Below the pieces are notes generated by a model that worked only from the letters and a program-made list of their open reading frames with translations, was not told the origin of the DNA and ran no database searches. 22,487 bases of DNA from Clostridia bacterium (lineage in GTDB: Bacteria; Bacillota_A; Clostridia; Oscillospirales; CAG-272). How positions within the stretch are numbered: position 1 is the first letter of the stretch; each line of letters starts with the position of its first letter. The stretch lies in the NCBI GenBank assembly GCA_017414605.1, contig JAFQLG010000055.1:1-22487 (forward strand). Reading direction: 5' to 3'. The translations under genes and the position numbers were made by a program. Of this stretch, positions 15,166 to 22,279 are shown piece after piece.

Positions 15166-16068
15166 ATGGAAAAAGCTATGAATTACGTAGGCAGAGAAGA
15201 CGTATATAGGCTGTTTTCACCAATGCCGGACCGAACCAACAAGGGAGATATGGGCAGGGTTTTGTGCGTTTGCGGATCTTACGGTGTTGGCGGTGCCGCT
15301 ATGTGCGGCGCGGCATATTTCTCGGCTATGGCGGCTTACAGATGCGGAGCAGGCATAGTTGAGGTGTTTACGGCAAAAGAGAACTACAACGTTCTGGGTA
15401 TAAGCGTGCCCGAGGCGGTATTTTCTCTGTATGGCTGCGGCGAGGATAGAGAAGAGATAAGCCATAGGCTTGTAAAGTCAATATTTCATGCCGATTGTAT
15501 CGTGCTTGGCTGCGGACTTGGCAAGAGCGAGGTTTCAAGGGTGCTTGTAAAAACGGTGCTTGAAAACGCCGGCGTTCCGCTGATAATAGATGCCGATGCA
15601 CTCAATATAATAGCCGAAAACGAAAGCCTTTGGTCGCTCATGAGCGAGGAGCAGCGAGCTAGAACCGTTATCACGCCTCACCCCGGCGAAATGTCAAGAC
15701 TGACGGGCAAGGGAATAAATAAAATACTCGGCGATACGGTATTGACTGCGGAGAGCTTTGCGACAGAGCGCGGAGTGATATGCTTGCTCAAGGATCACAA
15801 CACCATTATCACAAACGGAAACGATACCTATATTAACACGTCCGGAAATGCAGGAATGGCAACGGCAGGTATGGGTGACGTGCTTGCGGGCGTTATGGGC
15901 GCACTGCTGGCGAGAGCGGGTGGGGACGAAGTTCTTTACCGCGCCGCAGTGGCTGCTTATCTGCATGGATGTGCGGGAGATGCGGCGGCAGACAAAAAGG
16001 GAAGATATTCGCTTATTGCAAGCGACGTTCTCGAGGCGCTGTCCGAGGTGATTTCGGCGACAAATTGA
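15166..16068 (+). CDS. nnrD: ADP/ATP-dependent NAD(P)H-hydrate dehydratase
   Basis: A 300-residue cytoplasmic repair enzyme of the ribokinase-like YjeF C-terminal (CARKD) family. It dehydrates the damaged cofactors NADHX and NADPHX, using ADP or ATP. Motifs: NKGDMGRVLCVCGS (25-38), HPGEMSRLTG from H172, and GMGDVLAG (235-242) with catalytic D238. The N-terminal epimerase (YjeF_N) domain found in fused bacterial versions is absent, so this is a stand-alone dehydratase; a separate epimerase is expected elsewhere. The ATG at 15166 begins two bases after the cyclophilin stop; an ATG at 15178 (MNYVGRED) preceded by GGAAAAA is an alternative start. Pairing with a foldase gene has no evident functional logic. 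Confidence 0.92.
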   Translation: MEKAMNYVGREDVYRLFSPMPDRTNKGDMGRVLCVCGSYGVGGAAMCGAAYFSAMAAYRCGAGIVEVFTAKENYNVLGISVPEAVFSLYGCGEDREEISHRLVKSIFHADCIVLGCGLGKSEVSRVLVKTVLENAGVPLIIDADALNIIAENESLWSLMSEEQRARTVITPHPGEMSRLTGKGINKILGDTVLTAESFATERGVICLLKDHNTIITNGNDTYINTSGNAGMATAGMGDVLAGVMGALLARAGGDEVLYRAAVAAYLHGCAGDAAADKKGRYSLIASDVLEALSEVISATN

Positions 16069-16106
16069 TGCGCTCAAAAATTTCGTAAAAAATTTTGAAA
16101 AAACTA

Positions 16107-16135
16107 TTGCAATTTGGGAAAAGTTGTGATATTAT
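16107..16135 (+). promoter_or_regulatory. Promoter of rpsT
   Basis: TTGCAA (16107-16112), a 17-base spacer and TATTAT (16130-16135) lie some 95 bases upstream of the S20 start codon. Confidence 0.65.
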
Positions 16136-16144
16136 ATATGGGTA

Positions 16145-16195
16145 TGCGGCGGCAGGGGCCCGATGTACCCTCTCAGACGGAGGGCGAGCCGTGCA
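16145..16195 (+). promoter_or_regulatory. Structured GC-rich leader of rpsT
   Basis: Within an AT-rich region lies a compact GC-rich leader. CCCTC (16168-16172) pairs with GAGGG (16180-16184), and an outer GCGGC (16146-16150) can pair with GCCGT (16188-16192), enclosing it. S20 synthesis is autoregulated in some bacteria, so a protein- or ribosome-sensing leader is plausible; no match to a known leader class can be claimed. Confidence 0.4.
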
Positions 16196-16228
16196 TTAAA
16201 TGTGAAATTTCAAATGGAGGAATAAGAA

Positions 16229-16495
16229 ATGCCGAACATTAAGTCCGCAAAGAAGCGCGTTAAGGTTACTGAGAAGAAGACTCTCCAGAACAAGATGTTC
16301 AAGTCTGCTATGAAGACTGAGATCAAGAAGTACAACGCGGCAGTTGCATCCGGTGATCTCGAGGCAGCTCAGGCAGCTTACAAGACTGCTACCAAGAAGA
16401 TCGACGTTGCAGCAGCAAAGGGCATTATCCATAAGAACGCCGCTGCTCACAAGAAGAGCCAGTTCACCAAGGCGCTCAACGGAATGCAGAAGTAA
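16229..16495 (+). CDS. rpsT: 30S ribosomal protein S20
   Basis: An 88-residue basic helical protein with the standard S20 start ([19 protein letters not shown]) and C-terminal block ([19 protein letters not shown]). S20 binds 16S rRNA and helps assemble the small subunit. The codon choice differs from its neighbours: GCA/GCT/GCC alanine codons and AAG lysine dominate, as expected for a highly expressed gene. TGGAGG precedes the ATG. It is monocistronic, with its own promoter and a strong terminator. The neighbouring spore protease gene gpr, which often sits near rpsT in Firmicutes, is not in this window. Confidence 0.98.
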   Translation: MPNIKSAKKRVKVTEKKTLQNKMFKSAMKTEIKKYNAAVASGDLEAAQAAYKTATKKIDVAAAKGIIHKNAAAHKKSQFTKALNGMQK

Positions 16496-16540
16496 TTTTT
16501 TCTAAGAATGGTAACCGATTAACCCACGGGAGCCTGACGA

Positions 16541-16586
16541 TAAATAACCGTATGTAAGACAGCTTGCATACGGTTATTTATTTTTA
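16541..16586 (+). terminator. Terminator of rpsT
   Basis: Fourteen bases (TAAATAACCGTATG, 16541-16554) pair perfectly with 16567-16580, followed by TTTTTAT. Confidence 0.9.
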
Positions 16587-16616
16587 TAAAACCATGCATT
16601 TCCTGCAATGAAATCC

Positions 16617-16645
16617 TTGACAACTATGCAAATATAGTTTATAAT
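16617..16645 (+). promoter_or_regulatory. Consensus promoter of the FAD-dehydrogenase operon
   Basis: A perfect TTGACA (16617-16622), 17 bases, and a perfect TATAAT (16640-16645), about 85 bases upstream of the GlpA-like gene. Confidence 0.85.
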
Positions 16646-16655
16646 TATTATGTAT

Positions 16656-16699
16656 GCGAACGTGTGGAGCGACTTGATGAAGTTAGGCTTGTTCGCTCC
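16656..16699 (+). promoter_or_regulatory. Leader with alternative pairings upstream of the GlpA-like gene
   Basis: GGAGCGA (16666-16672) can pair with TCGCTCC (16693-16699). The same right arm can instead pair through GTTCGC (16691-16696) with GCGAAC (16656-16661), so the two helices exclude each other. A small ACTT/AAGT hairpin (16672-16683) sits inside. No known riboswitch class was recognised. Confidence 0.4.
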
Positions 16700-16728
16700 C
16701 GTAAATATAAAAAAAGAGGTGCTTTGAG

Positions 16729-18171
16729 ATGACTAAAATTTATGACGTAGCGGTTATCGGCGGCGGCGTTGTTGGCGGCATGATCGCCCGCGAGCTTTCG
16801 AGATACGAGCTTGATATCTGCGTTGTAGAGAAGGAAAATGATGTTGCCATGGGCGCGACTAAGGCAAATTCCGCTATAGTTCATGCGGGATATGATGCAA
16901 AAGAGGGTAGCCTTAAGGCTCTTCTAAACGTGCGCGGGTCCAAGATGATGGAAAAGGTATGCTCCGAGCTTGGCGTGAAGTATCAGAGAAACGGCTCGCT
17001 TGTTATCGGATTTAACGACGAGGACCGATCAACCGTTGAGGCGCTTGTGGAAAGAGGAATAAAGAACGGCGTTGAGGGTGTTCGTCTGGTTGAAAAAGAT
17101 GAGCTTAAGTCACTTGAGCCCAACATTTCAAACAATGCGACATGTGCGCTGTATGCTCCCACGGGTGCTATCGTTTGCCCCTACGAGCTTTGTATAGCTT
17201 CGATCGGAAACGCTATGGATAACGGAGCCGATCTTTTGGTGGAGTTCGCGGTTGAGAGCATTGACAGAGTTGATGGCAATTACGTATTGAAGAGCGAGGG
17301 CGGAGAGACCGTTTGCGCAAGATACGTAGTAAATGCGGCAGGTGCTTACTCCGATGTTATAGCAAAAATGGTTGGCGACGATTCCTTTGACGTTCATCCC
17401 CGCCGCGGAGAGTACATTTTGCTTGACCGCGAGTGCGGAAACATTGTAAAGCACACTATATTCCGCACCCCTTCCAAGATGGGTAAGGGAATACTCGTTT
17501 CACCCACGGTTGACGGCAACCTTTTGCTCGGTCCTACGTCAGTTGATATGGAAGATAAGGACGACAAATGCACCACGCCGGAGGGATTGGCGCGTGTTAT
17601 CCGTGAATGCGGTGAGAACATTGAGGGCGGCGTTCCCGTTGGCCCTAAGTCCATAACCAGCTTTTGCGGGCTTCGCTCCGTTGGCTCAACGGGTGACTTT
17701 ATAATCAATTCAAACGTTGAAAACTTCGTCAACGTTGCGGGAATCGAATCTCCCGGACTGTCCTCTGCGCCCGCTATTGCCGAGTACGTTCGCGATATTC
17801 TCGGGGACAACGGTCTTGAGCTTAACGAAAAGAGCGATTTTGATCCCATCCGCGAGCCCAAGCATCACTTCCGAGAGGCAAGCTTTGAGGAAAAGAACGA
17901 GATAATTAAGAAGGATCCCAGCTACGGCCGTATAATCTGCCGCTGCGAAACTGTCAGCGAGGGCGAGATACTTGATGCTATCCGTTCCAATCCCCCCGCA
18001 AGAGATATAGACGGAGTAAAGAGAAGAACGAGAAGCGGCATGGGACGTTGCCAGGGAGGCTTCTGCGGTCCTTACGTAATGGAGCTTATAGCAAAAGAGA
18101 GAAACGTAGCGTTTGAGAGTGTGACCAAGGCGGGCGGCAAGTCCGTAATGGTATACGGCAGAACGAAATAA
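16729..18171 (+). CDS. FAD-dependent glycerol-3-phosphate dehydrogenase-like oxidoreductase with BFD-type [2Fe-2S] domain
   Basis: A 480-residue flavoprotein related to the GlpA/GlpD (DAO) family. The dinucleotide-binding motif GGGVVGG is at residues 11-17, followed by an acidic residue at the end of strand 2 (VVEKE) and the GATKANSAIVHAGYD block typical of this branch. The C-terminal ~80 residues are a Fer2_BFD-like domain with CRC (C404, C406) and GRCQGGFC (C441, C446), predicted to bind a [2Fe-2S] cluster. It probably oxidises glycerol 3-phosphate to dihydroxyacetone phosphate, passing electrons to the next two proteins; the substrate is inferred from the family. It heads an operon behind a consensus promoter and has a GAGGTG site before the ATG. 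Confidence 0.9.
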   Translation: MTKIYDVAVIGGGVVGGMIARELSRYELDICVVEKENDVAMGATKANSAIVHAGYDAKEGSLKALLNVRGSKMMEKVCSELGVKYQRNGSLVIGFNDEDRSTVEALVERGIKNGVEGVRLVEKDELKSLEPNISNNATCALYAPTGAIVCPYELCIASIGNAMDNGADLLVEFAVESIDRVDGNYVLKSEGGETVCARYVVNAAGAYSDVIAKMVGDDSFDVHPRRGEYILLDRECGNIVKHTIFRTPSKMGKGILVSPTVDGNLLLGPTSVDMEDKDDKCTTPEGLARVIRECGENIEGGVPVGPKSITSFCGLRSVGSTGDFIINSNVENFVNVAGIESPGLSSAPAIAEYVRDILGDNGLELNEKSDFDPIREPKHHFREASFEEKNEIIKKDPSYGRIICRCETVSEGEILDAIRSNPPARDIDGVKRRTRSGMGRCQGGFCGPYVMELIAKERNVAFESVTKAGGKSVMVYGRTK

Positions 18172-18189
18172 TAGAAGGAGGATAAGATA

Positions 18190-19023
18190 ATGATCACAAA
18201 AGAGCTTGTAATCATCGGCGGCGGCCCTGCAGGAATGAGCGCGGCGGTTGCTGCATACGAGAACGGAATACGCGATATACTTATCCTCGAGCGCGACGTG
18301 GCGCTTGGCGGAATCCTTCGTCAGTGTATACACAACGGCTTTGGACTGCACCGCTTCGGCGAGGAGCTGACGGGACCCGAGTATGCATGGAGATATGAGC
18401 AAAAGGTAAGAGAGCTTGAGATACCCTTCAAGCTCAATACAATGGTGCTTGACATCACTCCCGACAAGGTCGTTACCGCTACAAACACCGAGGACGGAAT
18501 TTTTCAGATACAGGCAAAGGCGATAATTCTTGCCATGGGCTGCCGCGAAAGACCAAAGGGCGCGCTCAATATCGCAGGCGACCGCCCCGCAGGTATTTAC
18601 AGCGCGGGAATGGCACAGAAGCTTGTCAATATGAAGGGTTATATGCCCGGTAAAAACGTTGTTATTCTCGGATCGGGTGATATCGGTCTTATCATGGCGA
18701 GAAGAATGACGCTTGAGGGCGCAAAGGTTCACGCAGTCTGCGAGCTTATGCCTTATTCGGGCGGTCTTGCAAGAAACATCGAGCAGTGCTTAAACGATTT
18801 CGGTATTCCGCTTCGCCTTTCTCATACCGTTGTTGAGATACACGGACGCGAGAGAGTTGAGGGAGTTACTATCGCAAAGGTGGACGAGAGAAGAAGACCT
18901 ATCCCCGAAACGAGAGAGTATATTCCTTGCGACACGCTGCTTTTGTCCGTTGGACTTATCCCCGAAAACGAGCTTACAAAGTCGGCTGACGTGTCTATCG
19001 ACCGCATCACCAACGGCTCGTAA
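18190..19023 (+). CDS. NAD(P)/FAD-dependent oxidoreductase, N-terminal part of a gene interrupted by TAA
   Basis: A 277-residue product from a gene that should be about 413 codons. It has a strong AAGGAGG site at 18175-18181 and begins 18 bases after the GlpA-like gene. The FAD-binding GGGPAG is at residues 10-15, the MGCRERP motif has C118, and a second nucleotide-binding motif LGSGDIG is at 160-166, as in pyridine-nucleotide disulphide oxidoreductase-like partners of anaerobic dehydrogenases. Codon 278 is TAA (19021-19023), directly before VDQDRQTEVEGIYSCGNVLH, which continues in the same frame. The lost part contains the conserved GIYSCGN segment that contacts FAD, so the truncated product is likely inactive. 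A sequencing error is the main alternative. Confidence 0.85.
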   Translation: MITKELVIIGGGPAGMSAAVAAYENGIRDILILERDVALGGILRQCIHNGFGLHRFGEELTGPEYAWRYEQKVRELEIPFKLNTMVLDITPDKVVTATNTEDGIFQIQAKAIILAMGCRERPKGALNIAGDRPAGIYSAGMAQKLVNMKGYMPGKNVVILGSGDIGLIMARRMTLEGAKVHAVCELMPYSGGLARNIEQCLNDFGIPLRLSHTVVEIHGRERVEGVTIAKVDERRRPIPETREYIPCDTLLLSVGLIPENELTKSADVSIDRITNGS

Positions 19024-19431
19024 GTTGATCAGGACAGACAGACCGAGGTTGAGGGAATTTATTCCTGCGGTAACGTGCTGCACGTTCACGACCTTGTTGA
19101 CTTCGTAAGTGAGGAAGCCGAGATAGCAGGTCGCGGCGCGGCTGAATATATCAAGGGCGAAAATAAGAATAGCGGTGTGAACATCACCGTAAAGGCGGAC
19201 GGTAAGATCCGTTACACCGTGCCCCAGAGGATCACCGCAGAGAAGGACGTAAGCGTTTACTTCCGCGTAGCCGACGTTTATAGAGATAAAAAGGTCACCG
19301 TTAAGAGCGGCGACACAGTTATATACCAGAAGAAGCACCAGAAGCTCGCCCCCGGCGAGATGGAGTGTGTAAAGATCACCGCCGACAAGCTTTCGGGTAT
19401 AAATGAACTTATTTTCGGACTGGAGGATTGA
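19024..19431 (+). pseudogene. C-terminal remainder of the interrupted FAD oxidoreductase
   Basis: In the same frame as the preceding piece, with no further stop until TGA at 19429-19431. It encodes the final 135 residues: the FAD-contacting EGIYSCGNVLHVHDLVDFVS motif, a helix with GRGAAEYI, and a small C-terminal beta domain. A GTG at 19075 could in principle start a 118-residue product, but there is no ribosome binding site and the codon falls inside the conserved CGNVLH motif, so independent translation is unlikely. The intact downstream frame implies that the stop is recent, or an error. Confidence 0.85.
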
Positions 19432-19476
19432 GTGAAAGCAAAGCTCACATAAGTGGGAATTTATGCTTTTTCACTC
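19430..19476 (+). other. Intercistronic stem before the DUF1667 gene
   Basis: GAGTGAAAGCA (19430-19440) pairs with TGCTTTTTCACTC (19464-19476) with a two-base bulge. The interior CATAA/TTTATG can also pair. No T-run follows, so it is more likely an RNA processing or stability element than a terminator. Confidence 0.4.
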
Positions 19477-19561
19477 ATGAATTTCGCACGTACAGCATAT
19501 CAGAATTGTTTGCGTCGCGTGTGCGCAATTCATCAAAACTATTTGTTAAATGGAGATTACT

Positions 19562-19912
19562 ATGACAAAAAGAGAATTAACCTGTATCGTGTGCCCCAGA
19601 GGCTGCCAGCTTACGGTCGAACTTGAGGGCAAGACCGTGCTTTCGGTTAGCGGAAATATCTGCAAGAGAGGCAAAATGTACGCCGAAAACGAATGCACCA
19701 ATCCTATGAGAACAGTTACTACCACGGCAAAGACCTCAAACGGCGGAGTCGTTGCGGTCAAGACCGAAACGACTATCCCCAAGGAAAAAATGTTTGAGTG
19801 CATGCAGCTTATCAACAATGCGGTAGTGAAACTTCCCGCAAAGGTAGGCGACGTTGTGCTTGAGGACGTGTTCGGCAGCCGCGTTGTCGTAACGCAGAAC
19901 TGCGAGGAGTAA
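19562..19912 (+). CDS. DUF1667 domain-containing four-cysteine protein
   Basis: A 116-residue cytoplasmic protein of the DUF1667 family. The N-terminus carries CIVCPRGC (C8, C11, C15) and a fourth cysteine at C34 in GNICKRG, a pattern suited to an iron-sulphur cluster or a zinc site; C45 follows. The ATG at 19562 was chosen over 19550 because GGAG (19552-19555) lies six bases upstream. From memory, genes of this family often follow a GlpA-like and an FAD/NAD oxidoreductase gene in Clostridia and Thermotogales, which suggests a third subunit or electron-transfer partner of the dehydrogenase. That role is inferred. Two bases separate it from the HAD gene. Confidence 0.88.
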   Translation: MTKRELTCIVCPRGCQLTVELEGKTVLSVSGNICKRGKMYAENECTNPMRTVTTTAKTSNGGVVAVKTETTIPKEKMFECMQLINNAVVKLPAKVGDVVLEDVFGSRVVVTQNCEE

Positions 19913-19914
19913 AA

Positions 19915-20706
19915 ATGGCTTCTTTGAAAGAAAAAAAGCTGTTTTTGCTGGATATGGACGGTACTATCTACCTTGACAACGACCTGTTTGACGGAACGCT
20001 TGATTTTCTCGCACACGTGAGAAGCATCGGCGGAAGATATCTGTTTTTGACAAACAATTCGTCCAAAGGTATAGATAAGTACGTAGAAAAGCTTTCAAAG
20101 CTTGGGATTGAAGCTACGGAGCGCGATTTTTTAACGTCCACCGATGCGACGATCCAATATCTGAAAGAGAAAAATCACAAAAAGATATATGCCTTTGGCA
20201 CGGAGTCCTTTCGCCGTCAGCTGTCCGATGCGGGACTTCCCATAACCGACAAGCTCTGTGACGGGATAGACTGCCTTTGCCTGTCGAACGATTGGGAGCT
20301 GACCTTTAAGAAGCTCGAGGACGCTTGCATTATCCTGCGTGACGACGTGGACTATATCGCAACCAATCCCGACTGGGTGTGTCCTACGTGGTACGGAAGC
20401 GTGCCCGATTGCGGATCGTTTTGTGAGATGCTTTGGCGCGCAACGGGCAAAAGGCCCAAGTTTATCGGCAAGCCCCAGCCCGATATGGTGTATCTGGCGC
20501 TTGAAAAAACGGGATACGACAAAAAAGACGCCGTGGTTATCGGTGACAGACTTTATACCGACGTTGCCTGCGGAGTGAACGCGGGAATAGATTCCATTTT
20601 CGTGCTCAGCGGAGAGGGAACTCTTGCCGACCTTGAGGCGAGTGATAAAAAACCCACGTTTGTTTTCCAAAACATCAGGGAAATACTGGGCGAAATTCAA
20701 AAATAA
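19915..20706 (+). CDS. HAD-IIA family hydrolase (NagD-like phosphatase)
   Basis: A 263-residue phosphatase of the HAD superfamily, subclass IIA. Motif I is DMDGT (D13 nucleophile, D15 acid/base), motif II is LTNNSSK (T46), and motif IV is IGDRLYTD (D211, D216). The C2-type cap is inserted between motifs II and III. Family members dephosphorylate glycerol phosphate, nucleotides, sugar phosphates or p-nitrophenyl phosphate. Its position right after the glycerol-3-phosphate dehydrogenase-like cluster makes glycerol 3-phosphate, or a damaged relative of it, a reasonable guess, but this is only inference. Its ribosome binding site (GAGGAG) lies within the last codons of the DUF1667 gene. Confidence 0.93.
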   Translation: MASLKEKKLFLLDMDGTIYLDNDLFDGTLDFLAHVRSIGGRYLFLTNNSSKGIDKYVEKLSKLGIEATERDFLTSTDATIQYLKEKNHKKIYAFGTESFRRQLSDAGLPITDKLCDGIDCLCLSNDWELTFKKLEDACIILRDDVDYIATNPDWVCPTWYGSVPDCGSFCEMLWRATGKRPKFIGKPQPDMVYLALEKTGYDKKDAVVIGDRLYTDVACGVNAGIDSIFVLSGEGTLADLEASDKKPTFVFQNIREILGEIQK

Positions 20707-20736
20707 AAAAATTACATATTAAGGAGAAAATGTTGC

Positions 20737-22236
20737 ATGGCACAATTTGTTAAGCTTCAATCCGCGGGACTTGAAAAGCTCCGCACAGTTGACGAAAGAC
20801 TTGTATCCTACAACGTGGAAATGACAGAAGTAACGGGAGGAACGTTCTGGAAAGCCTATACCGATGCTCAGGTGGACGGAACAGAGGAATTTCCCGTAAT
20901 ATCCGACTGGCGAGACATGGGCAATCTCCAGCAGTGGTACGAGCCCATTGACCTTTATAATCCTCGCCTTCGCAAGATGGCGCGCGAGCTTGGAACGGCT
21001 TGGGTGCGCGTGTCGGGAACGTGGGCAAATAAGACTTATTATGACCTTGAGAACGAGTGCGGCGGCGTTGTTCCCGAGGGATATCAGAATCTTCTCCGCC
21101 GCGAGCAGTGGATCGGAGTTCTTGATTTTGTAAAGGCTATCGGCGGCAAGCTGCTTGTTTCCATGACAAACTGCCCCGGAGTACATACTGCAGACGAGCC
21201 CTATCCCTTGGAGCTTGCCGAAAAGCTTTTCTCCTTCTCCAAGGAGTACGGTGTTCCGATCGATGCGGCAGAGTTTACAAATGAGCCCAATATGATAGCG
21301 CTGTCGGGTCTTCCCGTAGGCTACACCGCAGCAGACCACGCGCGTGACCACGACATTTTCGGCGCATGGCTTCGTGAAAACTATCCCGAGTGCCTCTTTG
21401 TAGGTCCTTGCACGGTTGGTGATATAAATATCAATATGGGCGGACGTGACAACGTAGGTGGCGGCATCGCATCTGCGCTTCAGATGGTTACCACCGAGGA
21501 GCTTCTCGGCGACCAGAAGGTCAAGATGGACGTGTTCAGCTATCACTACTATAACGGTATTTCCGAGCGCGGTGCGGCTATGGGCGGACATTGGCCCGAG
21601 GCGGCTTGTCTTACCGAGCAGTATCTTGCCGTTGCGGCAGACTGCGCAAGACAGTACGTAGATCGTCGCGACAGATACGTTCCCGGCGGACAGATGTGGG
21701 TAACCGAGTCGGGTGACGCAGGCTGCGGTGGAAACACTTGGGCGCCTACTTACCTTGACGTTCCCAGAACGCTTAACGAGCTTGGCGAGTTTGCAACCGT
21801 AACGGACGGCGTTATCTTCCACAACACGCTTGCATCCTCGGCGTACGGATTCCTTGAGCACGGCACCTTTGAGCCTCGCCCCAACTATTTTGCGGTTCTT
21901 TTGTGGAACAGACTTATGGGCGACACGGTTTACGCATCGGGTGAAGAGATCCGCGAGGGCGCGCACGTTTACGCACACAGCCGTAAGGATGGCAAGGACG
22001 GATACGCATATCTCGTTATCAACAACTCGCGCACCGATACGACCGACGTTGAGCTGCCCGCAGAGGCTACGGCTTACGTCCTTGAGGGCGAGGGTAAGCT
22101 CCGCTCAAGAGTTATGACTCTTAACGGAAAGCCCTTGACGCTTGGTGAGAACGACGAGCTTCCCGAGCTTTGCGGCGAGACCGTCAGCGGCAAGGCAACT
22201 CTTGCTCCCGGCGCTTGCGCATTCTTTGTAGTTTAA
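20737..22236 (+). CDS. GH79-like (heparanase/beta-glucuronidase type) glycoside hydrolase
   Basis: A 499-residue protein that I place near glycoside hydrolase family 79. The likely acid/base is E183 in EFTNEPN, matching the NEPN motif of heparanase. The likely nucleophile is E324 in WVTESGDAGCGG, comparable to GETSSAYGGG. The downstream block (GVIFHNTLASSAYGFLEHGTFEPRPNYFAVLLWNRLMG) parallels the heparanase region before the C-terminal beta domain, which is about 100 residues here. There is no signal peptide, so it would act inside the cell on imported uronic-acid-containing oligosaccharides. The ATG at 20737 follows AAGGAG by ten bases. It lies 30 bases after the HAD gene and before a strong terminator. 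GH39 or GH30 clan relatives are the alternatives. Confidence 0.8.
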   Translation: MAQFVKLQSAGLEKLRTVDERLVSYNVEMTEVTGGTFWKAYTDAQVDGTEEFPVISDWRDMGNLQQWYEPIDLYNPRLRKMARELGTAWVRVSGTWANKTYYDLENECGGVVPEGYQNLLRREQWIGVLDFVKAIGGKLLVSMTNCPGVHTADEPYPLELAEKLFSFSKEYGVPIDAAEFTNEPNMIALSGLPVGYTAADHARDHDIFGAWLRENYPECLFVGPCTVGDININMGGRDNVGGGIASALQMVTTEELLGDQKVKMDVFSYHYYNGISERGAAMGGHWPEAACLTEQYLAVAADCARQYVDRRDRYVPGGQMWVTESGDAGCGGNTWAPTYLDVPRTLNELGEFATVTDGVIFHNTLASSAYGFLEHGTFEPRPNYFAVLLWNRLMGDTVYASGEEIREGAHVYAHSRKDGKDGYAYLVINNSRTDTTDVELPAEATAYVLEGEGKLRSRVMTLNGKPLTLGENDELPELCGETVSGKATLAPGACAFFVV

Positions 22237-22245
22237 TCAAATAAA

Positions 22246-22276
22246 AAAAGCCCCGACAGCCGTCGGGGCTTTTGTT
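22246..22276. terminator. Bidirectional terminator between the GH79-like gene and prfB
   Basis: AAAAGCCCCGAC (22246-22257) pairs perfectly with GTCGGGGCTTTT (22262-22273) around an AGCC loop. A-rich and T-rich flanks serve both convergent genes. Confidence 0.93.
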
Positions 22277-22279
22277 TTA

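Noticed and set aside
16069..16106. AT-only hairpin after nnrD as a terminator
   Set aside because: The stem is made almost only of A-T pairs and is too weak; it was not called as a feature.
19021..19023. Recoding of the internal stop as selenocysteine or pyrrolysine
   Set aside because: The codon is TAA, which neither system uses, and no suitable RNA element is visible; mutation or error is simpler.
19075..19431. Independent 118-residue gene starting at GTG 19075
   Set aside because: There is no ribosome binding site and the GTG lies inside the conserved CGNVLH motif of the interrupted oxidoreductase.
20719..21978. A 419-codon open frame on the minus strand opposite the GH79-like gene
   Set aside because: It is a composition-driven shadow; the plus-strand protein has catalytic motifs and a good start.
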